NCBI GenBank assembly: GCA_029582155.1
Contig: CM055897.1
Span: 19,085,535-19,149,534, forward strand
DNA: 64,000 nucleotides
DNA from: Panopea generosa
Lineage: Eukaryota > Mollusca > Bivalvia > Adapedonta > Hiatellidae
Direction: 5' to 3'
Below are positions 35,206 through 49,004 of this stretch, one piece after another. The stretch's first letter is position 1. Every line of letters begins with the position of its first letter. Position numbers and translations under genes: made by a program. The notes below the pieces were generated by a model. It was given only the letters and a program-made list of their open reading frames with translations, did no database searches and was not told where the DNA came from.

Positions 35206-36486
35206 AATGTTCTAGGCTTTAAATTTTGATTTTTCCCCAACAAATGATACTTTGTATGATCTACTGAACCGTTCAACGGAAATCAAATAGTTCAGGCCTG
35301 TTCAGCCTCATCCATATTATTATAACGCACACAGAATATACTCACTACAGAGAAAATTAAATCAAAGTACTTAGAGTACTGATAGACAGGATTAAACAAA
35401 TATTCATACGCCGCCCTAATTTGATTGATAGTATTGTAGCGTTGTCTTTTTTTTATGCAACATTTTTTTTAAAAATGACATAATGCAATGTCCGCTTTAT
35501 GTTTGTTTGTTACTGCTTGCTTATATCAAATACATGAAAAAATGAAATTCGATGAATAAAATGTAGCCCGTATCGCGTATGATCATTTTGGCGGTGATCA
35601 ACTCTGCAAAGCGTGATCACGACAACATAAGCAGGGATAGCATTTGGCATAAAGCCTGGCTAAAAAATGGAGTTAAAATCCAAAACACGATGGTGATTTT
35701 ACATTTTCACAGACGTTATATTCGGATATTGAGAATATTTTTCACCACAGCTTACATTTTAGGGAGTGATCTTGCATGGAAATGGTTGCTTTGTTTTACA
35801 ATTAACATTGAGGCATATGTTAATGGAAAACCATTTTACACAAAGTAATGTATGTTGTGAACACGTGACAATTTTAGTAATTATGAAAGACAAAAAGGAA
35901 ACGCGTTTGTTAAAATAATTGCGGACACTTAACAATCTTTATACCTTCAGGTCTCATTACACAGTTATTTTATTTTCTTTGTTTTATATAAATAAGGTCC
36001 AGGATTTCCACGGTAAACAATATTTTCCACCTAGAATCACTTTCTAAGACAATTTTTGTTCATATCAGGATTGTATCCGCATATGCACCAGTGATGTCTA
36101 ATTCCAGTATATGCTATGCCAGCAAGAAATCACAGCCCCTATGATCCATTTTGAAAATATTTCAAGCAAAATTACATGGGACTTTTTAAGTGCAAGTATC
36201 TTGCTACCATGACAAAAAAGGAGCAAAACTGTGTAGTGAGACCTTAACATATCAAAATGTCGACTTCTCCCGATTCCCAGATTCCAGAAAAGGTAATACT
36301 GATTTAATGGCAAAAATTGCGTTTTATAACGAAGGCAGTTACTGGTTACAACAGCATTGTTTATATTTTGGAACATTTGTTGTGTTAGTATCTATGTAAT
36401 TTGCCTCATTAATATATCTTACATGTATATATGTTACAGATATATAAATGAACTTTCAATGGACCTGTTCCTTTTCAGGTTTAAAC
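35206..36486. other. Upstream region of the 374-aa gene, copy A
   Basis: AT-rich. A possible 5' untranslated exon ends with a good donor (AGAAAAG then GTAATA at about 36,291), and a good acceptor (TTCCTTTTCAG) ends at 36,478, 8 bp before the gene's ATG. Core promoter not identified. Confidence 0.4.
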
Positions 36487-37610
36487 ATGGACAGCATACC
36501 AGTTGTTTCTCAATTGAAATCTCTCGTGCAGTGGATAGCTGATGATGAAGAAGGGGCATTAGAAAACGCAGAAAAACTTCTCCAAAGGTGCCCGGTTGTC
36601 TCACAAGTACGATCATTCGTTGAATGGATTGATGGTGACGCCGAAGCTGCTCTTAATACTCAAAAAGAGTTTGCGGAGAGGTTAATCAGTTTGTCAATTC
36701 CCTACCAGCTGTTGGACATGTCAAAGGCGGGATACATTACATAGCCGGAGACAGAAAGGGAGGTGACATGGCTATGAAGGCAGCATCTAGAACAACCGGT
36801 GTCGCACTAGGCGGCGTAGCTGGATTCGCAGTTGGAGGACCTGTGGGGGCGATCGCTGGTGGTACTACAGCAGGTATTGCGATGGACGGGATTATAACAG
36901 TTTCTGATAAGGCGGTCAATGGATCGACAGCTGATGAACAGGGACTTTTCAAACTCGTGAATATTGATGAAAGCGAGCATAAAGCCGGTGATGTTGTTGA
37001 TATGGTAGGTGGACTTATATTCGATGGTTTGACTGGAATGACGGCTGGCGAAGCATATGGGAGAAGAAGTAAAGTAAAATTGCAAGCTGATAAACAGACG
37101 AAAAATGCAATAGGACGTGAAAACTATGCCAACTTGGAAAAAAATGCTGCTAAAATGGATGGTAATACATTGAGATCGATGTCCAAGGAGACAAAAAACA
37201 TTCAGCTGGAACGCCAACGCATAAATGATCAACCCAATCTTTCGAACAGACAAAGAAAGGCACATATTAAAGCAGCCAGTAAGCAAACAATGCATACTGA
37301 CTCAAATTTCCACCAACTTAACCGGGACCCACATTTGGCTGGAAAGATTGCAGCCGATATTCCAACAGAATCCGGCAATCGTGGTTTACAAAGAGTTATA
37401 ATGGAGGACACAAAAAGAAACTATCAGTTGAAAATCCAGAAGCATGTGCTCGACCACGATTATAGAAGTGCGAGAGTTCCGGAAATGCGAACTCCAAATG
37501 TATTTGATAAATACTGTGATATGCAAGAAGGTGTTCAACTTACGACGGGCGAAATGGGACCAATGACTGGAATAAAGCGACAAAGGAAGAAAGATTCTGA
37601 TGAGAACTAG
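36487..37610 (+). CDS. Unknown glycine-zipper protein gene, copy A (frame split)
   Basis: Same gene as 55,009-56,133, almost base for base. Three one-base indel differences in the first 220 bases change the frame: two nearly compensate in the second repeat, and the third (a missing G near 36,673) ends the first frame at 36,744. An intact 280-codon frame resumes at 36,768. All three indels lie in or beside short homopolymers (AAA/AAAA, GG/G), which suggests assembly error or a null allele rather than a different gene. Function is discussed under the intact copy. Confidence 0.75.
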
Positions 37611-40604
37611 GTTGGCCCCAAACATTTTAATTTCTTATATCATACAACGTCTACAAATGATATAAGTACTGGCTATTAAACTTATTAAAGATAGACCACG
37701 TATTACTCGTAATAATATGTATATAAAGAATAAGACTGCGAATGTAACCGAAAATGAAAGACGAAGAATATAATAGAGGCGAAATAATTGAGAGAAGAGA
37801 TAATATTTACATAAGCGACTAACCTCTGTTATTGAACCCGTGTAGACTTTTGTCATTTATTTTAATTTTATGAACGCATACCTATAAAAGGCATTTTTTG
37901 CTTCGTGCTTTATTTTGGATCATATCGACCTTGTTAGAATTTAATTTAGAAAACAAAAACGTCATAATCATTAACGGTGTTGATGTAAAGAATAGGTAGT
38001 ATACAAGAGGCGTGATATGTTTTGTTCCGTTCATCAACTTTAACTTAAGGATGCAGCTTATACGTGACCTAAATGGATTTCTATGTTAAAGGGTCAACAT
38101 TTACGTACATAAAGGGAGGTAATTAATCGTATTATTTAACCTTTCTAGTCTAAGACTCTATATCTGTATATAAATAGATAAACATTGATTGTATAACATT
38201 TGTGATACAAAATATTATTATATGTATTGTCGTATAAATATGGTACTTATTTTAATGAATAGGGACAGACACGTGCAAAAAAAGACAGTAAGTACCATGT
38301 TTCTGAGATTGTCTTATTTGAGCGTTTCAATAACGCACCATGTATGCTTGTGAAACGATGTCAAAACCATGTACATTTTTTTTCTCTTTAGGACATTGAA
38401 TTATAATACATTTACCAACAATCAATGAATAAAGTTTTCTAAATAAATTATATGAACTTAGAAAATCTGTTTGTTACGACTTTCATTTACATTTTGATAG
38501 CTAAGTTTGAAATAATAGTAGTCATGAAGTACAAATTTAACAATTAAGAAACCAAAGGGGAGCGACCGCTTAATGTAACTAACTGGTTTAGTGTTAAACT
38601 TCATTTGACAGTTTATGTAATTCTGGGCGGAGCTACGGTGAAAACTGAGAGGATTTATGTTTGAAATCCCATGTGTTGCTACAGCCGTTTCAAAGCATAG
38701 CGCGCGCGGGCTTTGTAGATTGTACATGAATCGTTCATAATTATAAAAAGGGCAGAGTCTGTGCAGTTTCATTCACCCAATACTTAAGTTATTTTGTAGG
38801 CTGTTTTAACAATTAAGAGCGAAAACATTTGAAAATTGAAGCGATTCCATTGGTTGTCAAATGAGGTTAAACACTAAATTTTGAGTCAGACTCAGATAGG
38901 AAGCTGGTTTATTGGGCATTCGAATTTCCACTAGAACCCAGCCCGCTTCACATATAACGAGAACAATTACGTGAACAACGAACTTCGTTGCTCACTTCCC
39001 GTTTGTATAACACTAACTTTGCACGTTACAACCAATATAATAAAATTATGCATTTCTTAAAAAAAAATAATAAAGAATAATAATAAAATATACCAGCTAT
39101 TAAACCGTTAAACTAGCGTATATTTACAGTCACTATATATCCACTCAATAATATAACTGAGCCACTTGTTCATACATTGTTATAATTATATTCGTGGAAG
39201 CAGCAGCGCTACCTTTAAGATGCTTAAGATATAAATTATAGAGTCAGAAGTGGAACTAGGAATTGTTTCATCACACTTTCTTTTTTTTAAGAATGATTTT
39301 ATTAAAGGGACACAGGGTAATGTTGAAATCGAACTTGTGTTCTGATCGCGCAAAGAATAAATCTCTACAGCTATGATCTCGTATTAACCCTGAACGTTTT
39401 GATAAACAATAGATCTTAATATTCAGTTTTAGTATTTACCCTACAGTGGAGCCCCTCATTCAATGTCAGCATCGGATGCGTATATTTAAACAATGTACCC
39501 TATTTTATTTTTCCTGTTTCTTCCTATATGAATATGTTGTATTACCATCTTGATTGTTTTATGTAACATACATGATGTTGGGAAGTTGAAAAACATGTGG
39601 CCCTTAATTGTTGCTATCCCATGTATGCAAAAATGCAAAAAAACTATGCTTAAAGTAAAGTAACTTATAACCTTATAGTTTGCCAGAAAAGCTTGGCCAA
39701 TTAAACGACTCCCATTTCATTCACATTCCTTCTATTTAATTTTATAATTTACGATCACTAAATTTTTACATTTAGTAAGCTACTGCTAGCGCTACCGCGC
39801 ATGTGTTGTCAGCTGTTAAAAGTGACAACGATCTATTTTAAGCCCGATCACATTCAGCCAAGATAGCACATGACAAGGGTTGATTTATGTAATTGAAGCA
39901 GATTGGAGATTAAACGGCAATATTAAATTGACAGCCACTTTAGCGTATTTCAAATGAAAGCATGTGTGTGTGCCCCCTAAACTGAAATCCTGGATCCACC
40001 CCTGTAAATGAATGCATATTGATATAACATATATGCCTCAAGCATGTGAAGCATTTTATCTATTTTTACGTTTCTTAAAAAATACTTTCGTTTTTGTTTT
40101 CCTAGAAAATGACTGATTTGTATATTAGTCAATTAACAATGACAAAAAAGCTTGGTTAAAACAAAATACAGATGGGTCTAATAATGCAAAACTGACAGAG
40201 CTCAATGTGGCAATTTGTTGATTAACAAACGAAGCATTGTCACTTTCTGATAGAATCAATGATTGTGTATTGTTGTATCATACAACCGGGTAAGAGTACT
40301 GCCACGCAGGCGTAGTTTATGACTGTGGAAATCACAATTATTGTTACCAAATATTGAAACTGTTATCTATAAACACGTGCATGTCACCAGCTAGGGTTCA
40401 TTCTTGGGCATGGCAAACTTAAGTCAGTTATAGATTATACGCCCCATTTATTCGAAATTAATATGTTAAAACATCTCTACATAATTTAACCTATACATAT
40501 ATAGATAATAATCCACAAGTATTACCGTCTGAAACTCAATTTTGAAGAAATTATTGTTTATATAATTAGAGTTGCGATTGTATGAGTATAAGTTATATAA
40601 ACAA
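37611..40604. other. 3' flank and spacer, copy A
   Basis: Likely 3' UTR first; the first AATAAA-type signals are AATGAATAAAG and CTAAATAAATT near 38,424-38,450. A 104-codon minus-strand frame at 38,458-38,772 is conserved in copy B only because the DNA is nearly identical. No domain recognised. The remainder shows nothing supported. Confidence 0.5.
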
Positions 40605-40798
40605 TATATATACACTCAGTATAACAATATATATACACTCAGTATAACAATATATATACACTCAGTATAACAATATATATACACTCAGTATAACGATATA
40701 TATACACTCAGTATAACAATATATATACACTCAGTATAACAATATTACACTCAGTATAACGATATATACACTCAGTATAACGATATATATACACTCAG
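40605..40798 (+). repeat. 23-bp minisatellite, about 9 units, copy A
   Basis: Unit ACAATATATATACACTCAGT ATA, with CGATATATA variants and two shortened units near 40,741-40,780. Confidence 0.95.
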
Positions 40799-40809
40799 AG
40801 ACTTTGAAA

Positions 40810-41215
40810 ACGCACCACGTACATACAGGTCATTTAATGGCAGAAAATGTCGTCCGATTTCAAAGAAAGTTTATATACATTTTTCACGTTATGTGTTTCA
40901 TCGTTGTATTCTACTGTCAAAAATTCATGATTGAGACTTGATCTTTTTGTGCATTTTTTCCCCCATTTTTCGAAGCTACTAGGCGTCAATAACGAGTGTA
41001 TGCATCATTCGTCTGGATGCATGCACTGGTTATAAAGGTCTGTGAATTTTCGCTTTTGGGATAGCTTCAAAAATGCATCAAAGATCAAAGTCACAGTTAT
41101 GAAATCTTGACAGTAGAAGAGAGTGATAGCATTTTGTAAACTGTCTTTGAAATCGGAAGACATTTCTGCACTAAAAATACCTGTATGTATGTCCCTGAGT
41201 TTAGATTTTCTTGGA
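40810..41215. repeat. Long diverged hairpin (inverted repeat), copy A
   Basis: The left arm (about 40,815-40,985: GTACATACAGG, GTCGTCCGATTTCAAAGAAA, ATTCTACTGTCAAAAATTCA, TTTTTCGAAGCTA) pairs imperfectly with the right arm (about 41,045-41,205: TTTGAAATCGGAAGACAT, GAAATCTTGACAGTAGAA, CTTCAAAAATGCA). The spacer is about 60 bp. An 88-codon minus-strand frame over the right arm (FSAEMSSDFKDSLQNAITLF core) has no recognisable domain and is broken in copy B. Confidence 0.75.
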
Positions 41216-41836
41216 TGTTTGTATATACTGATAAAACCGAAGAAAGTAAAGTACGTACGCTTTTTTGTCATATATATAAATGATGCAAATGCGTGAAATA
41301 TGATGCCTTTTATACATTAACAATAGTATGTCCCTTCCTAGAAATATAATTTCTTATTGGTATCATGTGGATATACAATAAAGTGAAAATTTATCAAAAC
41401 GTCGTTTGTTTAAAATACAATTAAATGAAATATGTATGAGCGTATTCTATAAATATATACACTAACACCAAATAATAAAGTTGGGTAGTTTACTTTGGGA
41501 AAGTGTGTGCTCCAAATCAGGTTGTCCTTTCAAAGTCCCAGAAAAGAGCGGTTGTGACATTTGATCATCTGTTATTCCTCGGTAGCATAACATGACGCTA
41601 AATTTTTAAATACAAAAATATAATCTCATATCAAGTTTCAAGAATCATCGAAAAAGCTTTTTTTTTTGTAAACGTAAAGAATTAACAAAAATACTCTTAT
41701 ATAAATTGAAAATCTCAACTTATCATATTTGTTAATAAGGTGACAACTATTGTATTAATCTGACCCAATTATAGTGTTAACATTTATGAAATAGTCCACG
41801 AATGATATTTATTAATAACATATATATGTAACTTTT
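41216..41836. other. AT-rich spacer, copy A
   Basis: No supported feature. Confidence 0.45.
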
Positions 41837-42116
41837 CACCGCAACGTTGGTCTAGGAAGAACGTCTGCCTCGCATGTGGAAGATCGTGAGTTCGAACCCC
41901 GGTCGGGTCATACCAAACACTTGAAGCTTCCTCGCTTGTCGCCAGCATTTAGATGACAGTTATAGGTCTGGTCGGCCCCGATATCAGTATAACGTGACCG
42001 GAATGGGTATCATACCATGTTTCTGCTGCATAATACTTTAGCGTGGTAGTGCTTTGGAATACGGTTTCAAGAAATCGGCGCGATATAATTGAAAAATTGT
42101 TGAAAGCAAGTTAGCA
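41837..42116 (+). mobile_element. tRNA-derived SINE (family 5), copy A
   Basis: Head CGCAACGTTGGTCTAGGAAG...CGCATGTGGAAGATCGTGAG with B box GAGTTCGAACCCC. The body matches the 26,965 copy (GAAGCTTCCTCGCTTGTCGC, GGTCTGGTCGGCCCC, GGGTATCATACCATG) and ends GAAAAATTGTTGAAAGCAAG. Confidence 0.9.
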
Positions 42117-42389
42117 AAAATAACAAAAACAAACACAAGCAAAAACTAGTTTTTCAATAGACGCTCTATCCATTGCTAAAGTAAGCTACCAACCATACAT
42201 GTATAGCTGTTATTTCATAAGTTGATGTTTCAGCTTGACTTATTTGTTAAACTTCTCATTACAGTAAATTAAAGTCAGTTATTGCTAGTAATGATCCAAA
42301 CACATTGTGAATAGACGAAGAATGCAAACCTATCACATAAAGCAGCGGAACCGATTAAAATTTCAAACTATAAAGTTAACTTTATCTGA

Positions 42390-42468
42390 CCGACCCGGAA
42401 AACTTGTCGACAGCGGTCTGATTACCAATACAGGGGTCGTGAGTTTGAATCCCCGCCCAGTCAAAGTA
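42390..42468 (+). mobile_element. Degenerate tRNA-like SINE head, copy A
   Basis: GACCGACCCGGAAAACTTGT...GGGGTCGTGAGTTTGAATCC keeps a B box (GTGAGTTTGAATCCCC) but the A box is poor. Family uncertain. Confidence 0.5.
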
Positions 42469-42769
42469 TCCTTGATGATTGATATACGATATTGCGTCTC
42501 ATTATCATTCGTATCTCATCGCTAATCGAAATGGGAACAGTATCAGTTTCTTGCGGAGATTGGTGTGTTTTTACCTTCAAGGATCCCAAGAAAGAATGAT
42601 TAGTTATGTGATCGACCGTTTACCCTCGATGGCATCCGAATAATACGCTTAATATTCTTAACCGAATATCATTTACCTGATCGTGTTTTGATTTAAAACA
42701 GCGTAATATGACTGAATAAAGCATGGACACTAGTTGTTATCTCCCTAGAATATAGTGAGCTATTCTGAT
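42469..42769. other. Spacer, copy A
   Basis: No supported feature. Confidence 0.4.
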
Positions 42770-43740
42770 TGCCCAGCGCTCGTCGTCCGTCCGTGAATAT
42801 TTTTTGTGTGCACTCTAGCAGCTGTATTTTTCATTGGCCCTTCGCTAAATACATAGAAGTTATATACTTTAATATCGGACACATTCTTGAACTGGCCAAA
42901 TCAATAATCAATGTCTGAGCTGGCCTTTAAAACATAAATAGTGTGTACTCTAGTATCTACATTTTCATTGGATCGCCATCAAACTTATATCAGAGTCATG
43001 GCCCTTCAAACACAACAAAATGCAATATTTGACGGTGTGTGCACCTCAACACTGGTATTTTTAATTTGATACTCACCAAACTTACATAGTAGTTACATAA
43101 TCGTGATATCTTCATAAATTCATAAACTAGTTAATTCAAACAATGAATATGAGAGTTATGGACTTTGAGTCGTCAAAAATGCACGTCGTGACCTTGTGTG
43201 CACTCTAAATTTGATCCTCACAAAACTTACGCAGTAATTATATAACCATAATATTTTGGACATGTTTTAAACTGCCTAAAAGGAATAATTTTACCCTTAA
43301 ATCGCCAAACATTGCATTGAATATTTGATGTTATTGCATTCTAGTAACTGCAGTTTTCATTTGATCCTCACCAAACTTACATAGTAACTAAAATATCTCA
43401 CACATATGTATGTCTTTGAACTGGCTAAATCAGATGAATATTGATGGCGTTATTGCCCTTGAATCATAACAAATTAAGCTCCTAGGTTGCACCCTAGCAC
43501 TCGCAGTTTTCATTGATCGTCACCATTTTTACACAGTAATTATATAACCATAATACTAGTTTCTTACCCAGTTTTATCTGGCCAAATCCTATAAATATTG
43601 TTGGAGTTATGGCAAATTAATTTTTAAAAAAAATTGGGTTATTTGAAGTTACGTGCATTCTAGCACCTGCAGTTTTCATTTGATAATCACCAAACTTAAA
43701 CAGTAGCTATTCAAATCTTTAATATCTCGAATGACTAAAT
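42770..43740 (+). repeat. Diverged repeat block, about 6 units of 150-190 bp, copy A
   Basis: It starts GCCCAGCGCTCGTCGTCCGT. Units repeat GTGTGCACTCTAGCAGCTGT, TTTTCATTTGATCCTCACCA, AACTTACATAGTAATTATAT, and ACTGGCCAAATCAGATGAAT followed by GTTATGGCCCTT. From memory this layout is a widespread molluscan repeat. Copy B has an extra part-unit of about 70 bp (61,550-61,620). Confidence 0.8.
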
Positions 43741-43822
43741 TTAAATGTATTTCGTTTAGAAGAATAGGCATCTTTTGGTATCATCTCCTCTGCCATAGGT
43801 GAGCGCTTTAGGGCCAATCTTG

Positions 43823-44322
43823 NNNNNNNNNNNNNNNNNNNNNNNNNNNNNNNNNNNNNNNNNNNNNNNNNNNNNNNNNNNNNNNNNNNNNNNNNNNNNN
43901 NNNNNNNNNNNNNNNNNNNNNNNNNNNNNNNNNNNNNNNNNNNNNNNNNNNNNNNNNNNNNNNNNNNNNNNNNNNNNNNNNNNNNNNNNNNNNNNNNNNN
44001 NNNNNNNNNNNNNNNNNNNNNNNNNNNNNNNNNNNNNNNNNNNNNNNNNNNNNNNNNNNNNNNNNNNNNNNNNNNNNNNNNNNNNNNNNNNNNNNNNNNN
44101 NNNNNNNNNNNNNNNNNNNNNNNNNNNNNNNNNNNNNNNNNNNNNNNNNNNNNNNNNNNNNNNNNNNNNNNNNNNNNNNNNNNNNNNNNNNNNNNNNNNN
44201 NNNNNNNNNNNNNNNNNNNNNNNNNNNNNNNNNNNNNNNNNNNNNNNNNNNNNNNNNNNNNNNNNNNNNNNNNNNNNNNNNNNNNNNNNNNNNNNNNNNN
44301 NNNNNNNNNNNNNNNNNNNNNN
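43823..44322. other. Assembly gap, exactly 500 N
   Basis: A fixed-size gap of this kind normally marks a scaffold join of unknown length. It lies precisely between the two copies of the duplicated segment. Open frames crossing it are meaningless. Confidence 1.
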
Positions 44323-44973
44323 TCGCCTGTACATAACCCTTACACAACCCAGCCCCTTAATTTGTCAGAAGAACTTCAGTCGTGGTCAGACCTTAGCGAT
44401 TTGTTATGAGCAGAAATTATTCAAATTTTAAAAAGAAGTTTTTTTGTACACATGGATGCAAAATGAAAATAAACAGTTTTCCCTACAATATTTCTATGTA
44501 AAAGTTACATTACAGGGCCACAATATATCCCAGCCCCTTGATAGGCAGAATCTTCAATCCTTGCTGATGGTAAGGATAATTTATATCAAATATGAACTAG
44601 TTTGACAGAAAGTTTATTGAGAGGGAATTTCTGAAAATTCCCAATTTCAACCTTATTACTCCATCCGCCGCCTGGCCCCTTATGGAAATTCAATCCTCTT
44701 TATTGAACAAAATCAAATTTTTTGTAACTAGACAATGCTTTAGATCTCAAATTTACCCAAATAGCTAAAACATGAGAATTGTTCATTTTCCAAAGTATTC
44801 CTATGTAAAACTCAAAGACCCCTTACAGGGTTTCTATACATCCCAGTTTCCCTTGATTTGTACAAACTTAGAACTCTTAATCATAGGGATAATTTATATC
44901 GAATATGAACAATTTGACTGACCGGTTATTGAACAATAACATTTATGACAATATTCAATTCTAATCATTTTGT

Positions 44974-47754
44974 ATGGTGGCATAGTTCTGCCACAATTTA
45001 TCCACTTACCTTACGCGATAAGTTCCTAGTTAACGACATCATTTTTTGCGAAAAATATCTAGTTATCTAGTTAACTAACACGATAAGTTTTTAGTTGAGA
45101 TAAATATCTTAACAAGAATAAAAATGTATGTTAGTGCCCATCACTGCCACCACTTATCTAGTTAACTATCGCGAAAAAAATGTAGTTATCTAGATAACTA
45201 ACGCGAAAAGTTTCCCGTTACCTTTTTACTGCTCTGCAACTGCCACCACAAATCTACTTAGATAACTGAATAACTAGATAAAAATCGTGTTACCAGTTAA
45301 TTTAATATTGGGAATACTTTGTTTTTACTCATTAAATCGCTAAACAGTCTCTATTCGAGTGGTTACGATTAGTTTGTAAAGTTACGGGCATGGATGAGGA
45401 AAGTTCAAATATAGTGCGTGTATATACATGTGTTGTCTAGTGTATCTTCTAATTTTCGTAGCCAAGTAGCTTGGTTAACATTGCCATTTGTTGATACCTG
45501 TCGTTGGGATATAGTTTACATAAATGTTTATTGTTAAACATGTCAGGTGAGAGTTTGATTAGTTTTGAAAAAAAATCTCCATTTAGTAATTTGTCATTTA
45601 CAAAACTAGCAGACACATGTCCTGTAAATGGCCAACGCCAATTTAAAACTATCTGTCTGACAATTTTTTTTATCAAAAGTACTATTAGAAAGTCTGGTTG
45701 ATAAATAACGACCAAACAATAAACTATATATTGTTTAACAATAAATATTTTATAAACTATGTAATGGTAGAAATGTGTTTATTGACAAGGATGCCGCCGC
45801 TGTGTATGTGCAACTAGACGTTATACTGATATTTTCAACTAGGTATTCTCAAATTCTGTTATGGAGTAGTCTTGACAATAATTACATTCGCTCATTAAAC
45901 GTATTTAAAGGGCAATAGCTCCGCTAAAAGCTGATGAACATAAACACCCCGACAACACGCGCAATTCGACTTCATTCAGATATTTCTTACCAAGTTTCAT
46001 GAAAATCTGAAGGGTACCTAAGTTTGAGTAGTCCGGACAAGAAAAGCCTGACATACGAACTTGCGTCTCACGAATATTATATTGTGAGGTGTTTCTTTTG
46101 TTTAAAAAAGCTACATAATGTAAAAAAAATATAAACAGAAATAACAGAATCAAACAAGATCAATAGTTTTCAAAGATCCACAACAGATCTAGAAACTAAC
46201 TTTTTAAATGGATAACCGGAAGACTACCAAGGTAGTCCGGATTTCATCGAAAATAAAAGTGTAACATCATTGAGAATTAATAACAATCAATTAAAAAGGC
46301 ACAATTATTTATAATTTATACCATAAGAAATACAAAAATAGGCACCGAAAACGTTCTGTATCAATTCCCAAATGTTGTTACACTTGTAAGTTTGTCTTTC
46401 AATGAACTTATATTGAAAGCGTTTTATTCAAATTTTAAAATAATTATTAATTATGTAAAGTCATGTTTTAATGTACTTGTTTTATTAATCCATGCGGCTA
46501 TTATCAATTCAAAACTTGTTACTAGGAGAGTGTTGCTAAGATAAAAAATACCCGCCAAAAAGTATTGCTTTTAATTGGTTACTATAGGTCACATGTGCTA
46601 GTAACATATGGTAAAGTTCATTAAACACTTTTTAGTTATGAAATATGAGTTAACGGGTTATGAGTTAGTCGCAGCGTACCTAAGTGTCATTCTTTAGTTT
46701 TCAAATGTCAACATTCACAATGTAGTTCTTAAGTAATGCAGCAGTTTCGGCCGAAAGGCGCGACGCGTGGATTCTGCGAACGTGCATTATGCTTAATCAG
46801 GACTTCTAAGTAACATTTTTATCATTTTAACTACAAACAGGAACAATAACAACTTCAGACAAAAATGTTAAATAGCAGTGACTATGCAACTCTGTACTAT
46901 ATTACTATAGTGTATATCTGCGGACATGAGATGTACAAGTGTTTTTTCCTGTTACACTTATATGATTGTATGAATGTGTATATACTGTTATTTACTAAAC
47001 GGATGTTTATGTTGTATCATTACGATTATTGAATATACAAATTGGAATACAATGGCTGAACTTTACACCAAGTGTTTATTTTCAATCACTACCGCCTTCA
47101 ACCGTTACCGGTAGGACAAAACATTTCATAGCTGTTACAAAATCCAGAAGAAATGAAGCAAAACAATAAAAAGCTATATCCCAAAACAACAGATGCCGGT
47201 TAATGGAAATGTAAACCAAGCTAATTTAACTAAAAACATTAGAAAATATACTAGACAACACATAAACTATATGGTCTCAGCATTAAAATAAAAGTAAACA
47301 TCCATAGTTATATTTAAACTTTCCTCAACCACTCGGCCCTTTCTGAGAAAAAGGGAATGCTTTGTGATTTATTGAGTAAAACCCGAAGTATTCCGAATAT
47401 TAGATAACTGGTAACACGAACATTATCTAGTAATCCAGTTAGCTAAGTAGATATGTGGTGGCAGTTGCAGATCAGTAAATAGGCATCTTTTCGCGTTAAG
47501 ATATTTATCGTAACTGGAAACTTATCGCGTTAGTTAACTAGATAACTAGATAGTTTTCGCAATAGTTAACTATATAAGTGGTGGCAGTAAGTGGCACTAA
47601 CAGTGATTTATTTTGATTATGTTATTTATCGTAATTAGAAACATATCGCGTTAGTTAACTAGATAACTAGATAATTTTCGCAAAAATTAAGTGGTTAACT
47701 AGAAACTTATCGCGTAAGTTAAGTGGATAACTAGTGGCAGAACTATGCCACCAT
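44974..47754. mobile_element. Foldback-like element, copy B
   Basis: Counterpart of 30,972-33,757 with the same ends and flanking CATTTTGT/AATTTTGT, so the insertion predates the split of the two copies. It differs by small indels, for example a TGTCA loss near 46,705. Confidence 0.85.
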
Positions 47755-48927
47755 AATTTTGTGACCCCACCTGGCCCATTTTAGAAAGTCAATCATTCGT
47801 ATCGAACAAAATCATATTTGTTATGACAAAAAAGTTGCTTCAAAACCCAAACTGAATTTAAAAAAAAGCCATAAATGGAGGATAAAAAAGAGAATTTTCC
47901 GTTCTCCAATAGTTTTCCTATATAAAACTCAAAGTCCCCTTACAGGGCCCTATAAATACAAGACCCTTGATTTGTATAAACTTTAAATCCATACTCATTG
48001 AGATAATCCATATCAAATATGAACAAATTTGACTGACCGGTTGTTGAGAAAACGATTTTTTAAATTTTCCTATTTTAACAATTTTTTAACCCACCCTGGC
48101 CTCTTATGGAAAGTCAGTTCTCCTTATTGAGCAAAATCTTATTTCCTGTGACTATGACTATGACTATGACTAGATGCCTAAATAGATGGAAAAAAGAGAG
48201 AATTTTCTGTTTTCCCATAATATCCCTATGTGAAATTCTAAGTCCCCTTACAGGGCCCCTATAAATGTTAGTCCCTAAATTCTTATCTGCAATCAAACCC
48301 CTACACATGGGGATAATTTATGCCAAATATGAACAAATCTGACATACCAGTCTTGAGAATAAAGAAAACGATTTTTGTAATTCGCAATTTTTACCCTTTT
48401 TGGGCCCCTCATGACACCTTAAGACAGTGGAACCCAGCCATGTTTACAAATCTGAACGTCCTTCACCAAACAATACTTCTGTGAAGTAATAGGCAAAATC
48501 ATTTCCATTTAAAAAAATAAATTAATATTTATTATAATGAGATGTGTCTCCTAATTGAACCTTCGGGGTGGGGTCATTTTTAACCCTAGGGACATCATTT
48601 GAACAAATCTAACACAACTATAGTATATTATCATTACTACATGAACAATTTGAAAATTTGTCGGGCCGTTCGTGAGAAGAAGATGTTTTAAGTTTTGGAC
48701 TCTTTTTAGTAACGGCGGCCATTTTGAATTTTGAATAAAAAAAATCTTCTGTATAGTCTCCTATGCAGTAGAAACATCCATGTGAAGTTTCAGTTTAATG
48801 GTTTCAGAGAAAGAGCTGTTAACAGGCGACAGACGACGGACAACGCGCCATCGCATAAGCCTTTCTGACCTTTGGACACTAGAGTTAAAAAAGAACATAA
48901 AGAAAATTAAATTTAATGAAAACTGAA

Positions 48928-48969
<42 letters not shown>

Positions 48970-48972
<3 letters not shown>

Positions 48973-49004
48973 CCGCTCTCCAGGAAAACCGGGCTTATTG
49001 ACAT
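48970..49004 (+). repeat. Left terminal inverted repeat, 35 bp
   Basis: GAGCCGCTCTCCAGGAAAAC followed by CGGGCTTATTGACAT. It matches the reverse complement of 53,432-53,466 at 32 of 35 positions. Confidence 0.97.

Larger units (their letters stand above)
30321..43822 (+). repeat. Copy A of a 13.5-kb duplicated segment (probable allelic haplotig)
   Basis: Colinear and nearly identical to 44,323-62,448. The end just before the gap (GAGCGCTTTAGGGCCAAT) matches the right end of copy B, and position 30,321 (TCGCCTGTACATAACCC) matches the first base after the gap. Differences are mainly one-base indels, with a few larger indels. It lacks the 4.5-kb transposon of copy B. Confidence 0.97.

Noticed and set aside
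43756-44431. Open frames across 43.8-44.4 kb
   Set aside because: They run through the 500-N gap and have no content.
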